A stretch of DNA of 64,000 bases, taken from positions 248,001-312,000 of the forward strand of contig WTXA01000001.1 of NCBI GenBank assembly GCA_009773805.1, read 5' to 3'. The notes beneath the pieces are model-generated. The model saw only the letters and a program-made list of their open reading frames with translations, was not told where the DNA came from and ran no database searches. The first letter of the stretch is position 1; each line of letters begins with the position of its first letter. Made by a program: the position numbers and the translations under genes. Positions 8,605 to 16,831 of the stretch are shown piece after piece. Origin of the DNA: Fusobacteriota bacterium (lineage in GTDB: Bacteria; Bacillota; TC1).

Positions 8605-9513
8605 CTATGCCCTTGGGTGTGTTTTATCGTAAACTTTTTTTATTTGTTTCATACTTAAATGAGTATATATTTCAGTAGTAGAAATATCTGAATGTCCTAA
8701 CATCTCTTGGACGCTTCTTAAATCTGCACCATTTTCTAATAAATGGGTCGCAAATGAATGTCTTAATGTATGAGGTGACAAATGTTTTTTAATTCCTGCT
8801 TTTTTTCCATAATTTAAAAGAATTTTAAAAAAACCTTGTCTAGACATAGATTTTCCTCTTGAGTTTAAGAATAGCTCTTTTGATTTCATATTTTTTTGTA
8901 TCCTTGGACGAATACTATCCAAATACATATTTAAAAAATCTAAGGCGATTTCTCCAACAGGAATAATTCTTTCCTTATTGCCTTTACCATAACACCTGAT
9001 AAAACCTAATTCAAGATTTATATCTTCTGTTTTCAAGTTAAGTAATTCACTCACCCTTAGTCCAGCACCATAGGTTATTTCCAGCATAGTACGATCTCTA
9101 TATCCTAATGTAGTTGTAATATCTACGCTTAGTAGAAGTCTTTCAATTTCAGTTATACTTAAATAATCTGGTAATTTCTTATCCTTCTTAGGTGTATCAA
9201 TAATATCTGTAGGATCCTTTTTAATTACAGCTTCTCTAATTAAAAATCTAAAGTAGCTTTTAAGAGAAGCTATATATCTTGCTTGTGTTCTTTTACTTAG
9301 ACCATAAATATTTATTTGTTTGAAATATTTTAATAAATGCTCCTTAGATATAGCTTCAATATTATTAATATCCATTTTCAAATCATCATTTAAGAACGTA
9401 AATAATCTAGTAATATCTCTAAGGTATGCTTCTATAGAGTTATTAGCTAAGCCTTTTTCTATTGATAAAAAATGAATGTAGTTTTCTGATAAATATATAT
9501 TAATTAGTTTCAT
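8605..9513 (-). CDS. xerD: Site-specific tyrosine recombinase XerD
   Basis: It resolves chromosome dimers at dif, together with FtsK. The 302-residue protein has an N-terminal SAM-like core-binding domain (1-95) and a catalytic domain with the full set R153, K177, H248, R251, H274 and nucleophile Y283. Its ATG overlaps the scpB end by 14 bases. Position after scpAB and upstream of punA is the usual one for chromosomal XerD in Firmicutes, which separates it from mobile integrases. Confidence 0.95.
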   Translation of the reverse strand: MKLINIYLSENYIHFLSIEKGLANNSIEAYLRDITRLFTFLNDDLKMDINNIEAISKEHLLKYFKQINIYGLSKRTQARYIASLKSYFRFLIREAVIKKDPTDIIDTPKKDKKLPDYLSITEIERLLLSVDITTTLGYRDRTMLEITYGAGLRVSELLNLKTEDINLELGFIRCYGKGNKERIIPVGEIALDFLNMYLDSIRPRIQKNMKSKELFLNSRGKSMSRQGFFKILLNYGKKAGIKKHLSPHTLRHSFATHLLENGADLRSVQEMLGHSDISTTEIYTHLSMKQIKKVYDKTHPRA

Positions 9514-10096
9514 CTATGCGCTCAATATCAATTGCCAGACCTTGATTATTAAAGTCTAATTCATCCTGGGTGATTTCATTTACTGGAATATCAGACAGTT
9601 CAGGTAATTCATCAAGGCTATTAAGTCCTAATTGCATTAAGAATCTATCAGTTGTTCCATATAAGTTGGGGTGACCAGGAACATCCTTTCTTCCTACTTC
9701 AACAATTAACTCTTTATCTAATAATTTATATATCATTGAATCAATATTAACACCTCTAATATCTTCAATCTCACTTCTTGTTACAGGTTGCTTATAGGCA
9801 ATAATAGCCAGTGTTTCTAAAGCAGCTCTTGATAATTGACCACCTTGAGGTTTAATAACTTTTTCAACTAATTCGTGAAATGATCCTTTAGTCATTAATT
9901 TATAACCACCTGCCACATTTACTAATTCAACACCTCTTTCAGATAAATTTAAGGAAGCTTGATACTCATTGATAATTTCCTTTAATTCTACACTATCAAT
10001 TCCTAGTACATCTATAAGTTTATCTAAGGATAATGGTTCATGAGATACAAATAATACTGCTTCTAACATTGCTAATATATCTTCTTTAAATAGCAT
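9500..10096 (-). CDS. scpB: Segregation and condensation protein ScpB
   Basis: This is a subunit of the SMC-ScpA-ScpB condensin. The 198-residue protein is two winged-helix domains typified by ALETLAIIAYKQPVTRSEIEDIRGVN and YKLLDKELIVEVGRKDVPGHPNLYGTT-type segments. The C-terminus is acidic. It overlaps scpA by 11 bases, as is normal, and overlaps xerD at the other end, suggesting translational coupling of all three. Confidence 0.95.
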   Translation of the reverse strand: MLFKEDILAMLEAVLFVSHEPLSLDKLIDVLGIDSVELKEIINEYQASLNLSERGVELVNVAGGYKLMTKGSFHELVEKVIKPQGGQLSRAALETLAIIAYKQPVTRSEIEDIRGVNIDSMIYKLLDKELIVEVGRKDVPGHPNLYGTTDRFLMQLGLNSLDELPELSDIPVNEITQDELDFNNQGLAIDIERIDETN

Positions 10097-10820
10097 CGAT
10101 TTTACCTTCTTTGTATGTTATTTTTATTGGTGTAAAACTGTCCATTTGGTTTAATTCCACCTTGTTTTGTTTGTACAAATCTAATATAGCCATAAAACTT
10201 ATTACAACATCACCTGGAGTATTTCTATCAACAATTTTTTCAAAATAGGTTTGTTTTAAATTTTCTAGTTTGATTAACAGTTCAGTAATCTTTTGTGAAA
10301 TGCTGATTTGTTTAGTTTTAACTTCGTAAGGTGGTATTTGTTGTTCTTTTTTTCTTTCAAGTGCAAATTGAATATACTTAGTTAATTCAGAAACCTCTGT
10401 GTTTTCTAATGAACTGGTTTCCTTGGATATTTTGTTGTATAACTTTTCATCTTGTGGTCTATAGTATGATTTTCCTTGATTAGATAAAAGATATAAGAAA
10501 GTCTCTGAGGCTTCCTTATATCTCTCATATTCAAGCAATCTATTAACTAATTCAATTCTAGGGTCGTCTGCTTCAACTTGTTCTTCTACATTATCTTTTG
10601 GTAAAAGCATTTTAACTTTAATAGATACTAAAGTCGAAGCCAAAACTAAAAATTCGCTTGCAATTTCTATATTGTATTCACTCATCTTATTTAGATATTC
10701 TAAATATTGCTTTGTAATAGTAAAAATTGGTATATCATAAATATTTACTTTATGTTCTTTTATAAGATGAAGTAGTAAATCCAGTGGGCCTTCGAAGGAT
10801 TCTAATATTACCTTTTCCAT
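10086..10820 (-). CDS. scpA: Segregation and condensation protein ScpA (kleisin)
   Basis: This kleisin bridges the SMC heads in bacterial condensin. The 244-residue protein starts with the hallmark FEGPLDLLLHLIKEHKVNIYD and has a charged middle and a C-terminal winged helix. The start codon overlaps the trpS stop (TAATG), so the two are translationally coupled. Placement of trpS directly before scpA is common in clostridial genomes. Confidence 0.95.
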   Translation of the reverse strand: MEKVILESFEGPLDLLLHLIKEHKVNIYDIPIFTITKQYLEYLNKMSEYNIEIASEFLVLASTLVSIKVKMLLPKDNVEEQVEADDPRIELVNRLLEYERYKEASETFLYLLSNQGKSYYRPQDEKLYNKISKETSSLENTEVSELTKYIQFALERKKEQQIPPYEVKTKQISISQKITELLIKLENLKQTYFEKIVDRNTPGDVVISFMAILDLYKQNKVELNQMDSFTPIKITYKEGKIDAI

Positions 10821-11809
10821 TAGATTAAATTCATAGCCTCCTTGATCTTTTCTATATTTATTTGAGCTTTAACTTTTGCCTTTTCTCTGCCAAATTCAAT
10901 TACATCATCAATATATTTTTTATTATCTTCAATCGAGTGTCGCTTTTCTCTAATAGGTCCTAATAATCTGTCTAGTGAGCTAATAAGCTTCTTTTTACAA
11001 TCCATACAACCTATAGTACCTGCTTTACATGATTGTTCAATTTCAACAACATCTTCATGATTGTATATTTTTTGATAACTATATACTGTACAAACATCAG
11101 GATTACCTGGATCATCTTTTCTTATTCTTTTAGGGTCAGTGATCATAGATCTAACTTTACTACTAATTTCATCTGTTTCTGACATTATGTTTATATAATT
11201 ATTATAACTTTTAGACATTTTTCTGCCATCAGTTCCTAAAAGCAAAGGAACCTTAGCAAGTAAGCCTTTTGGTTCGGGAAACAAATCAGTTTTATATATA
11301 TGATTGAATCTTCTGGCAACTTCACGAGTTATCTCTAGATGAGGTAACTGGTCTTCACCAACTGGAACAAAATTAGCAAGGTACAGCAATATATCGGCAC
11401 CTTGTAATAATGGATACCCAAGAAAACCATGTGTAGTTATATCCTTGCCTTGTTGTTCTCTGAATTGATCAATTTGTCCTTTGTAGGTAGGACATCTTTC
11501 CAACCAAGATAATGGTGTTATCATGGAAAACAAAAGATATAGTTCAGCATGTTCCTTTATTTGAGACTGTATAAACAAAGTTGATTTTTCCGGGTCTAGT
11601 CCTATTGCTAGCCAGTCAATCATCATATTTCTTATATTCTCTTGTAACATCGAAGTATCGTCAAATTGTGTTGTTAAAGCATGATAGTCAGCTACAAAGA
11701 AATTAGTGTCAAATTCTTCTTGTAGGTTTATCCAATTGTCTATTACACTTAAGTGTCCTATATGCAATTTCCCAGTTGGACGCATACCACTTAATACTAT
11801 TTTTTTCAT
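10820..11809 (-). CDS. trpS: Tryptophanyl-tRNA synthetase
   Basis: This class I synthetase charges tRNA-Trp; its tRNA is at 26.9 kb in this window. The 329-residue protein has PTGKLHIGHL (11-20, the HIGH motif) and KMSKS at 197-201. It is normal length for bacterial TrpRS. AAGGAG precedes the ATG. There is no T-box leader: the gene sits 18 bases after the M50 protease gene within a long operon. Confidence 0.97.
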   Translation of the reverse strand: MKKIVLSGMRPTGKLHIGHLSVIDNWINLQEEFDTNFFVADYHALTTQFDDTSMLQENIRNMMIDWLAIGLDPEKSTLFIQSQIKEHAELYLLFSMITPLSWLERCPTYKGQIDQFREQQGKDITTHGFLGYPLLQGADILLYLANFVPVGEDQLPHLEITREVARRFNHIYKTDLFPEPKGLLAKVPLLLGTDGRKMSKSYNNYINIMSETDEISSKVRSMITDPKRIRKDDPGNPDVCTVYSYQKIYNHEDVVEIEQSCKAGTIGCMDCKKKLISSLDRLLGPIREKRHSIEDNKKYIDDVIEFGREKAKVKAQINIEKIKEAMNLI

Positions 11810-11827
11810 AAAATGCTCCTTAAAAGA

Positions 11828-12448
11828 TTAAAATATAAATAAATTAATAAAATTTAGCAAGAAATTATATACTGGGAACCAAATCGTTCTCAGTATACCA
11901 GATATTAAAAATACCATCAAAATTATGAATCCATATTTTCTTTCGTAATACTCTGCTTGAAAATATAGCTTATTTGATAGAATCCTAGAAAACACTTTAT
12001 AACCATCAAGAGGTGGTATAGGTAAAATATTAAATGATGCTAATATTATATTTATTAATACAAAAACCTGTATAAATTCTAATACTATAAAAGGAAAATT
12101 AAAGTTCAACAATAAGGTTCCAAGTATAGCTTGAATTATATTTGATACTGGACCAGCTAATGCAGTAAAAAATATTCCATCCCTGTAATTTTTAAAATTA
12201 TAAGGATTCATCATAACAGGTTTAGCCCATCCAAAACCTACAATCAATATAGCTAAAAATCCATAAGGATCAATGTGGTTTAATGGGTTTAAGCTTATTC
12301 TTCCATCAATTTTTGCTGTTGAATCGCCAAGTTTATATGATGTGTAGGCATGAGCAAGTTCATGTATAGTTAAACTTATAAGCAAAGATATAATAAAAAA
12401 TACAAAATATATAGGTGTAATTTGTCCATTGAGCAATTGAAATATCAT
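11828..12448 (-). CDS. M50 (site-2 protease) family membrane metalloprotease, YwhC type
   Basis: This is an integral membrane zinc protease of unknown substrate. The 206-residue protein has the zinc motif HELAH at residues 29-33 within the first membrane helices and the second metal site NILPIPPLDGYK near 145. Four to five hydrophobic segments are visible. There is no PDZ domain, so it belongs to the small FpsB/YwhC group and not RseP. It overlaps the lysA stop by one base. The gene order trpS-YwhC-lysA is seen in clostridia. Confidence 0.88.
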   Translation of the reverse strand: MIFQLLNGQITPIYFVFFIISLLISLTIHELAHAYTSYKLGDSTAKIDGRISLNPLNHIDPYGFLAILIVGFGWAKPVMMNPYNFKNYRDGIFFTALAGPVSNIIQAILGTLLLNFNFPFIVLEFIQVFVLINIILASFNILPIPPLDGYKVFSRILSNKLYFQAEYYERKYGFIILMVFLISGILRTIWFPVYNFLLNFINLFIF

Positions 12449-13761
12449 TATTTTAACCTTTCTAACATGATATGACTTGATAATAAATCTTCATAAGATT
12501 GTCTTTTTATAACTAAATCACTATTACCATTTTTAACAAATACAACCGCAGGTTTACCAATCATATTATAGTTACTAGCCATTGAATAACCATAAGCTCC
12601 AGTTGATGTCATAGCTAAAATATCACCGGTGAAAACCTCTCCTAAAACAATATCTCTTGCTAAAATATCGCCTGATTCACATAGTTTTCCAGAAATTGTT
12701 ATTTTTTCACTTTTCTTTGCTTCTGTCATTCTACTAGCAATTCCTACTTCATATTTAGCCCCATATAAAGCAGGTCTGATATTATCAGACATTCCGCCAT
12801 CAACAGCTACATATTTTCTAATTCCTGGAATATCTTTAATAGAACCTACTTTATATAAATTAGTTCCACAAGGTCCGATTATTGATCTGCCTGGTTCTAT
12901 ATAGATCTTCGGCATATTTAATGATAATTCTGAAGTTTTTGCTTTTAATTCACTAAAAATTGCATCGCTATAATTTTCAATTGAAGTAGGATCATCTCCT
13001 TCGGTATAATATATACCTCTACCTCCACCAATATCCAAATCCTCAACTTCTTCGCCGATTGTATCTTTGATATCCTTGATAAAATTCATCATAACATCAA
13101 CAGCATGAGTAAAAGACTCTGTACCAAATATCTGTGAACCGATATGACAATGCAAACCTTTAAAATTCAAATATTCAGAGTCAACTACTTTTTTCACACC
13201 TTCCATTGCATCACCTGTTTGTAATGTAAAGCCGAATTTCGAATCAATATGACCAGTTTTTATAAAATCATGTGTATGTGCATCAATACCTGGAGTTATA
13301 CGTAATAAAACATCAGGTTTGGCATTTAAGTCTTTTGCAATTTTATTAACAAAATCAATTTCATAATGATTATCTAGCACTATTCTTGCTACACCATATT
13401 CAATTGCTTGCATGATTTCTTCAGCAGTCTTATTATTTCCATGGAAAAAAACTTTATCCATTGGAAAACCAGACTTTCTTGCCATATATAATTCTCCACC
13501 TGAAACAGTATCAAGACCCATTCCATTTTTATTGATAATAGCTAGAATACTAGGTGTCAAAAAAGCTTTGCTTGCATATAAAACTAAAGATTTTTCTTTT
13601 GCTGTAAATGCAGTAAAATAATCTTCGCAAATTGAAGTTAAATATCCTTCATCTATAACTACTAAAGGTGTTCCAAACTCTTTAGCTAATGCGACTGTAT
13701 CACAACCGCCTATTTCCAAATGATCTTTATCATTAATTTTCATAGTACCTTGTAATTTCAT
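12448..13761 (-). CDS. lysA: Diaminopimelate decarboxylase LysA
   Basis: This PLP enzyme converts meso-diaminopimelate to lysine. The 437-residue protein has the PLP lysine in YASKAF (K65), the glycine-rich phosphate loop GGGRGIYY, EPGRSI and the catalytic CESGDILA. Start ATG at 13761 with AAGGAG. It is in a run with cell-division genes and apart from lysC/hom. No lysine riboswitch precedes it. Confidence 0.96.
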   Translation of the reverse strand: MKLQGTMKINDKDHLEIGGCDTVALAKEFGTPLVVIDEGYLTSICEDYFTAFTAKEKSLVLYASKAFLTPSILAIINKNGMGLDTVSGGELYMARKSGFPMDKVFFHGNNKTAEEIMQAIEYGVARIVLDNHYEIDFVNKIAKDLNAKPDVLLRITPGIDAHTHDFIKTGHIDSKFGFTLQTGDAMEGVKKVVDSEYLNFKGLHCHIGSQIFGTESFTHAVDVMMNFIKDIKDTIGEEVEDLDIGGGRGIYYTEGDDPTSIENYSDAIFSELKAKTSELSLNMPKIYIEPGRSIIGPCGTNLYKVGSIKDIPGIRKYVAVDGGMSDNIRPALYGAKYEVGIASRMTEAKKSEKITISGKLCESGDILARDIVLGEVFTGDILAMTSTGAYGYSMASNYNMIGKPAVVFVKNGNSDLVIKRQSYEDLLSSHIMLERLK

Positions 13762-13771
13762 TTATCTCTCC

Positions 13772-14395
13772 TTATCTCTTAAAACATAATAATAACCCAT
13801 CACCTAAGCTCAAATAACTTTTTTCAATTCGACTGTCATTTTTCACATAAATATTAAATTCATTCATCATTTCTTTTTGTATGGTTCTTTTTGCTGTTAC
13901 AGAAAATAGTATATCTTCAAAAATCAATAAACCACCAGCTTTTAATTTTTTTAAACTAATTTCATACAATTCTTTATAACTTTTAGTAGCTCCATCAATA
14001 AATATAAAGTCATAATCATCTTTTAATTCTGTTATTATTGATTCACCATTGCCATGATAAAAAGTAACATAATCACTCAAGTTCATTAATTTAATATTAT
14101 TTTCAGCTTCAAAAATAAGGCGTTCTGCTATTTCAATAGTTTCCACGTGTCCATTAGTCTTTTTAGCAGCTAAAGCTAACCAAGCTGTTGAGTAGCCTAT
14201 ACTTGTTCCTACTTCTAATATTTTTTTACTATTTGTTAAAATTGCCAATAAATGAAGAAAACTACCTATTTCCTTACCTATGGAAGGACAGATATCATCT
14301 CTTAAATCTTCAGATTGTTTAATAAAGCTCAGTACATCTATTGGTTCATCTATTATCTTATCTATATAATCTAATTTACGCTTATTGTCTGTCAC
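13772..14395 (-). CDS. trmR: SAM-dependent O-methyltransferase, TrmR type (tRNA 5-hydroxyuridine methyltransferase)
   Basis: This is a class I methyltransferase of the O-methyltransferase family 3. Known members of this type (B. subtilis TrmR/YrrM) make 5-methoxyuridine at the tRNA wobble base. It shows the SAM loop ILEVGTSIGYSTAWLA, FIDGATKSYKELYE and GGLLIFEDILF. I choose the GTG at 14395 (207 residues), preceded by AGGAAGGG at 9 bases. The frame is open with an ATG at 14422, but that lacks a ribosome site and overlaps pgsA by 41 bases. The preferred start still overlaps pgsA by 14 bases. A catechol-type methyltransferase is the alternative. Confidence 0.72.
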   Translation of the reverse strand: MTDNKRKLDYIDKIIDEPIDVLSFIKQSEDLRDDICPSIGKEIGSFLHLLAILTNSKKILEVGTSIGYSTAWLALAAKKTNGHVETIEIAERLIFEAENNIKLMNLSDYVTFYHGNGESIITELKDDYDFIFIDGATKSYKELYEISLKKLKAGGLLIFEDILFSVTAKRTIQKEMMNEFNIYVKNDSRIEKSYLSLGDGLLLCFKR

Positions 14396-14915
14396 TAAAT
14401 AAATCCCTTCCTTGATAAACATATTCTATTCCTGATATCAAAGTGGCAATTACTGCTATCCAATATATAATAAGTCCAATTACTTCAAAAGCATATAATG
14501 CTGGTGCAAACAATAATAAAACCAAACTTATCATCTGAGTCATTGTTTTAATTTTCCCTAAATAACTAGCTGAAATAACAGCGCCTTTTTCTATAGCAAT
14601 CAATCTGAATCCATTTATTAAAGTTTCTCTTCCAATAATTAAAATTACTGACCAACTAGGTATAACCCCTGATTCAGCTAATAATATCAACGCAGAAAAC
14701 ACCAAAACCTTGTCAGCAACTGGATCAAGGAAAGCTCCTAGATTGGTTGTTTCATTTAATTTCCTAGCTAAGTAACCATCAATAAAATCAGTAAATGAAG
14801 CTATAATAAATATAATACCGCTCCAAATATATCCATTTTCACCGATGAAAAATAATGCTACAAATATTGGAATTAAAAATAATCTGAATATTGTTATTTT
14901 ATTTGGTAGGTTCAT
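14382..14915 (-). CDS. pgsA: CDP-diacylglycerol--glycerol-3-phosphate 3-phosphatidyltransferase
   Basis: It makes phosphatidylglycerol phosphate at the membrane. From the ATG at 14915 the protein is 177 residues with several membrane helices. It has the CDP-alcohol phosphotransferase signature DGYLARKLNETTNLGAFLDPVADK (D-G-x2-A-R-x8-G-x3-D-x3-D). The frame is open 11 codons further up, but AAGGAGG lies directly before the 14915 ATG, so that is the start. It follows the RodZ-like gene, as in bacilli (ymfM-pgsA). Confidence 0.95.
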   Translation of the reverse strand: MNLPNKITIFRLFLIPIFVALFFIGENGYIWSGIIFIIASFTDFIDGYLARKLNETTNLGAFLDPVADKVLVFSALILLAESGVIPSWSVILIIGRETLINGFRLIAIEKGAVISASYLGKIKTMTQMISLVLLLFAPALYAFEVIGLIIYWIAVIATLISGIEYVYQGRDLFSDRQ

Positions 14916-14960
14916 TTTTCCTCCTTGTTTAATAAAAAAGGTAATCATAAATTACCTGAT

Positions 14961-15785
14961 TCATCTTGCTATTAAAGCTTGTATGATAATATATAATAAA
15001 ACTAGAATAGCTATACTTAAAAGAATCAATATCATAATACTGGCTCCGCTTCTGGTTTCATGATTCATTCCAAACCCTTTATTCTGGGTAACTCTGTTTT
15101 TAGTTTTATTAATATTTCTTTCTGTTTCTATCTTTCTAAGTTTTTGAGTATTGAATCTTTCTTCTTCTCTTATTAGCTCTTCAAATTCAAGCATGACTTT
15201 TGATGTGGGAAAAGTATTGTTAGAATTATCTTGCACACTCAACCTTTGATTATTCGAGTTTTCAATTTCACTTAATATGGAAAGAGCTTCTAATTCATCT
15301 TTACTAGATTCAATATATTCATCAATCACTGAAATAGACCCATCATATGATTCTTGATCATCTAATGAAAGCTCTTTAATTTTAGAAAAAGTTTCTTCAA
15401 ATGCTCCTGGCTTAATATAAGTGTCATCCTCTTTAAGCAATTTACTCCCTTTTCTTGATGTATCATATTCACCTTGATGACTTTTTTCATAAACTGCCTT
15501 ATTAATACTAGAAAAATCTTTTTTCGTTTTTAGTTTAACACTATTATCTTTTAAACTATCATAGGCAAGTATTAACTCTGCTGATGGTAAATCATATAAA
15601 TCTGCTAGATTATTTATGAAACCAATTGAATACACTCTTGCTGGTAGTTGATCAAAATCTTCTTCTTCTAAAGCTGATAAATAATGTTCCTTGATTTTAG
15701 TTATACTTGATACTTCTTCAATTGTTAAAAACTTTCTGTTTCTAGAAGTTTTTAAAGTCTTACCCAAATCATACAAAGATTTCAC
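14961..15785 (-). CDS. RodZ-like helix-turn-helix membrane protein (YmfM type)
   Basis: This is likely the cell-shape/MreB-linked RodZ protein. The 274-residue protein has an N-terminal HTH_25 domain (about 5-75, with LTIEEVSSITKIKEHYL). A long acidic, low-complexity linker with no clear fold follows, then a single C-terminal hydrophobic helix (about 248-273). The periplasmic DUF4115 domain of proteobacterial RodZ is absent, so almost everything would be cytoplasmic. Context between ftsK/selU and pgsA agrees with the ymfM-pgsA order. Confidence 0.75.
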   Translation of the reverse strand: MKSLYDLGKTLKTSRNRKFLTIEEVSSITKIKEHYLSALEEEDFDQLPARVYSIGFINNLADLYDLPSAELILAYDSLKDNSVKLKTKKDFSSINKAVYEKSHQGEYDTSRKGSKLLKEDDTYIKPGAFEETFSKIKELSLDDQESYDGSISVIDEYIESSKDELEALSILSEIENSNNQRLSVQDNSNNTFPTSKVMLEFEELIREEERFNTQKLRKIETERNINKTKNRVTQNKGFGMNHETRSGASIMILILLSIAILVLLYIIIQALIAR

Positions 15786-15788
15786 CTC

Positions 15789-16826
15789 CTATTTTAAATC
15801 TGTTTCTATTATTTTTGAACATTCAACAACATTGTCTGTATTATAATTAAACATATACTTCTTTTTAGCCTTTCGGTTTTTTTCATATAGAATATCATAA
15901 TAATATATAAGCAAATATTCTACAACCTCATTTAAGTAACCAGAATTAAATTTACCAATAAGTTCACCAATTTTCTCATTGCCTATATGTGCTTTTAAAA
16001 CTTCTATGCTTCTTATAAGTTCGTCTTTATTTTCGGTTAAATATCCACCATATTCGTCAATTATTCGTTTGATTCTAGATTCTAATGAACATTCAATTAA
16101 ATAAGAGTCCCCAAAAGTCATTTTATCATAAAACTGTTCTGGAATATATAACCTGCCAATTTTTTTACTTTCACCTTCAACTATAATGTATTTCTCATCA
16201 ATAATTGATAAAGCATCAAACAACATTGTATCAAATCTCTTCTGACTTGGTTGTTTTCCTAATCCAATATGACCAAAGACAGATCCTCTATTATTAGCTA
16301 AACCTTCCAAATCTATAACTGGTAAATTATTTTTCTTTAATTCTAATAGTAATTCAGTTTTTCCTGTACCAGTCAAACCATAAAAAACTTTTATCTTCTT
16401 ATCGAATATTTTATTGAAATAATTTAATACATAACCTCGGTAAGCTTTATATCCGCCAGTTAATCTAAACACATAAGTATTTTCCATAGCAAGAAATGTT
16501 GCAATTACACCACTTCTATCTCCACCTCTGGCGCAATATATCAAAGGTATTTTTTTACTGCTTTCTATTATACTATAAATTTTATTAAGTTTTACCAGCA
16601 TATTTGGCATTGTTAAATTTCTTGCTAATATTTTTGCTGCTTTAACACCTTTTTCTTTATATACGGTCCCTACAATTATTCTCTCTTCATCATTTAAAAT
16701 TGGTATATTAATAGCACCAAGAATATGATCCTCTTCAAATTCAGATTCACTTCTGACGTCAATAACACAGAAGCTGTCTTTTTTATTAATATATTCATCA
16801 ATATTTAACTCTTTATATAAATACAA
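15789..16826 (-). CDS. selU: tRNA 2-selenouridine synthase SelU (MnmH)
   Basis: It replaces the sulfur of wobble 2-thiouridine with selenium from selenophosphate, through a geranylated intermediate. The 345-residue protein has a rhodanese domain (1-135) with the active cysteine C98 in YCARGGDRSG. A P-loop domain with GLTGTGKT (150-157) and the family stretch GSVFGHIGLGKQPSQKRFD follows. It lies 5 bases after ftsK and 3 bases before the RodZ-like gene. Its presence implies a selenophosphate supply (SelD), which is not in this window. Confidence 0.9.
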   Translation of the reverse strand: MYLYKELNIDEYINKKDSFCVIDVRSESEFEEDHILGAINIPILNDEERIIVGTVYKEKGVKAAKILARNLTMPNMLVKLNKIYSIIESSKKIPLIYCARGGDRSGVIATFLAMENTYVFRLTGGYKAYRGYVLNYFNKIFDKKIKVFYGLTGTGKTELLLELKKNNLPVIDLEGLANNRGSVFGHIGLGKQPSQKRFDTMLFDALSIIDEKYIIVEGESKKIGRLYIPEQFYDKMTFGDSYLIECSLESRIKRIIDEYGGYLTENKDELIRSIEVLKAHIGNEKIGELIGKFNSGYLNEVVEYLLIYYYDILYEKNRKAKKKYMFNYNTDNVVECSKIIETDLK

Positions 16827-16831
16827 TTACT

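Noticed and set aside
8605-9513. Tyrosine recombinase as part of an integrative element
   Set aside because: Length, catalytic set and the scpB-xerD-punA context mark it as the chromosomal XerD.
11810-11827. T-box leader upstream of trpS
   Set aside because: Only 18 bases separate trpS from the previous gene, leaving no room for a T-box.
13762-13771. Lysine riboswitch before lysA or lysC
   Set aside because: Both genes follow their upstream neighbours within about 15 bases, so no riboswitch can be present.
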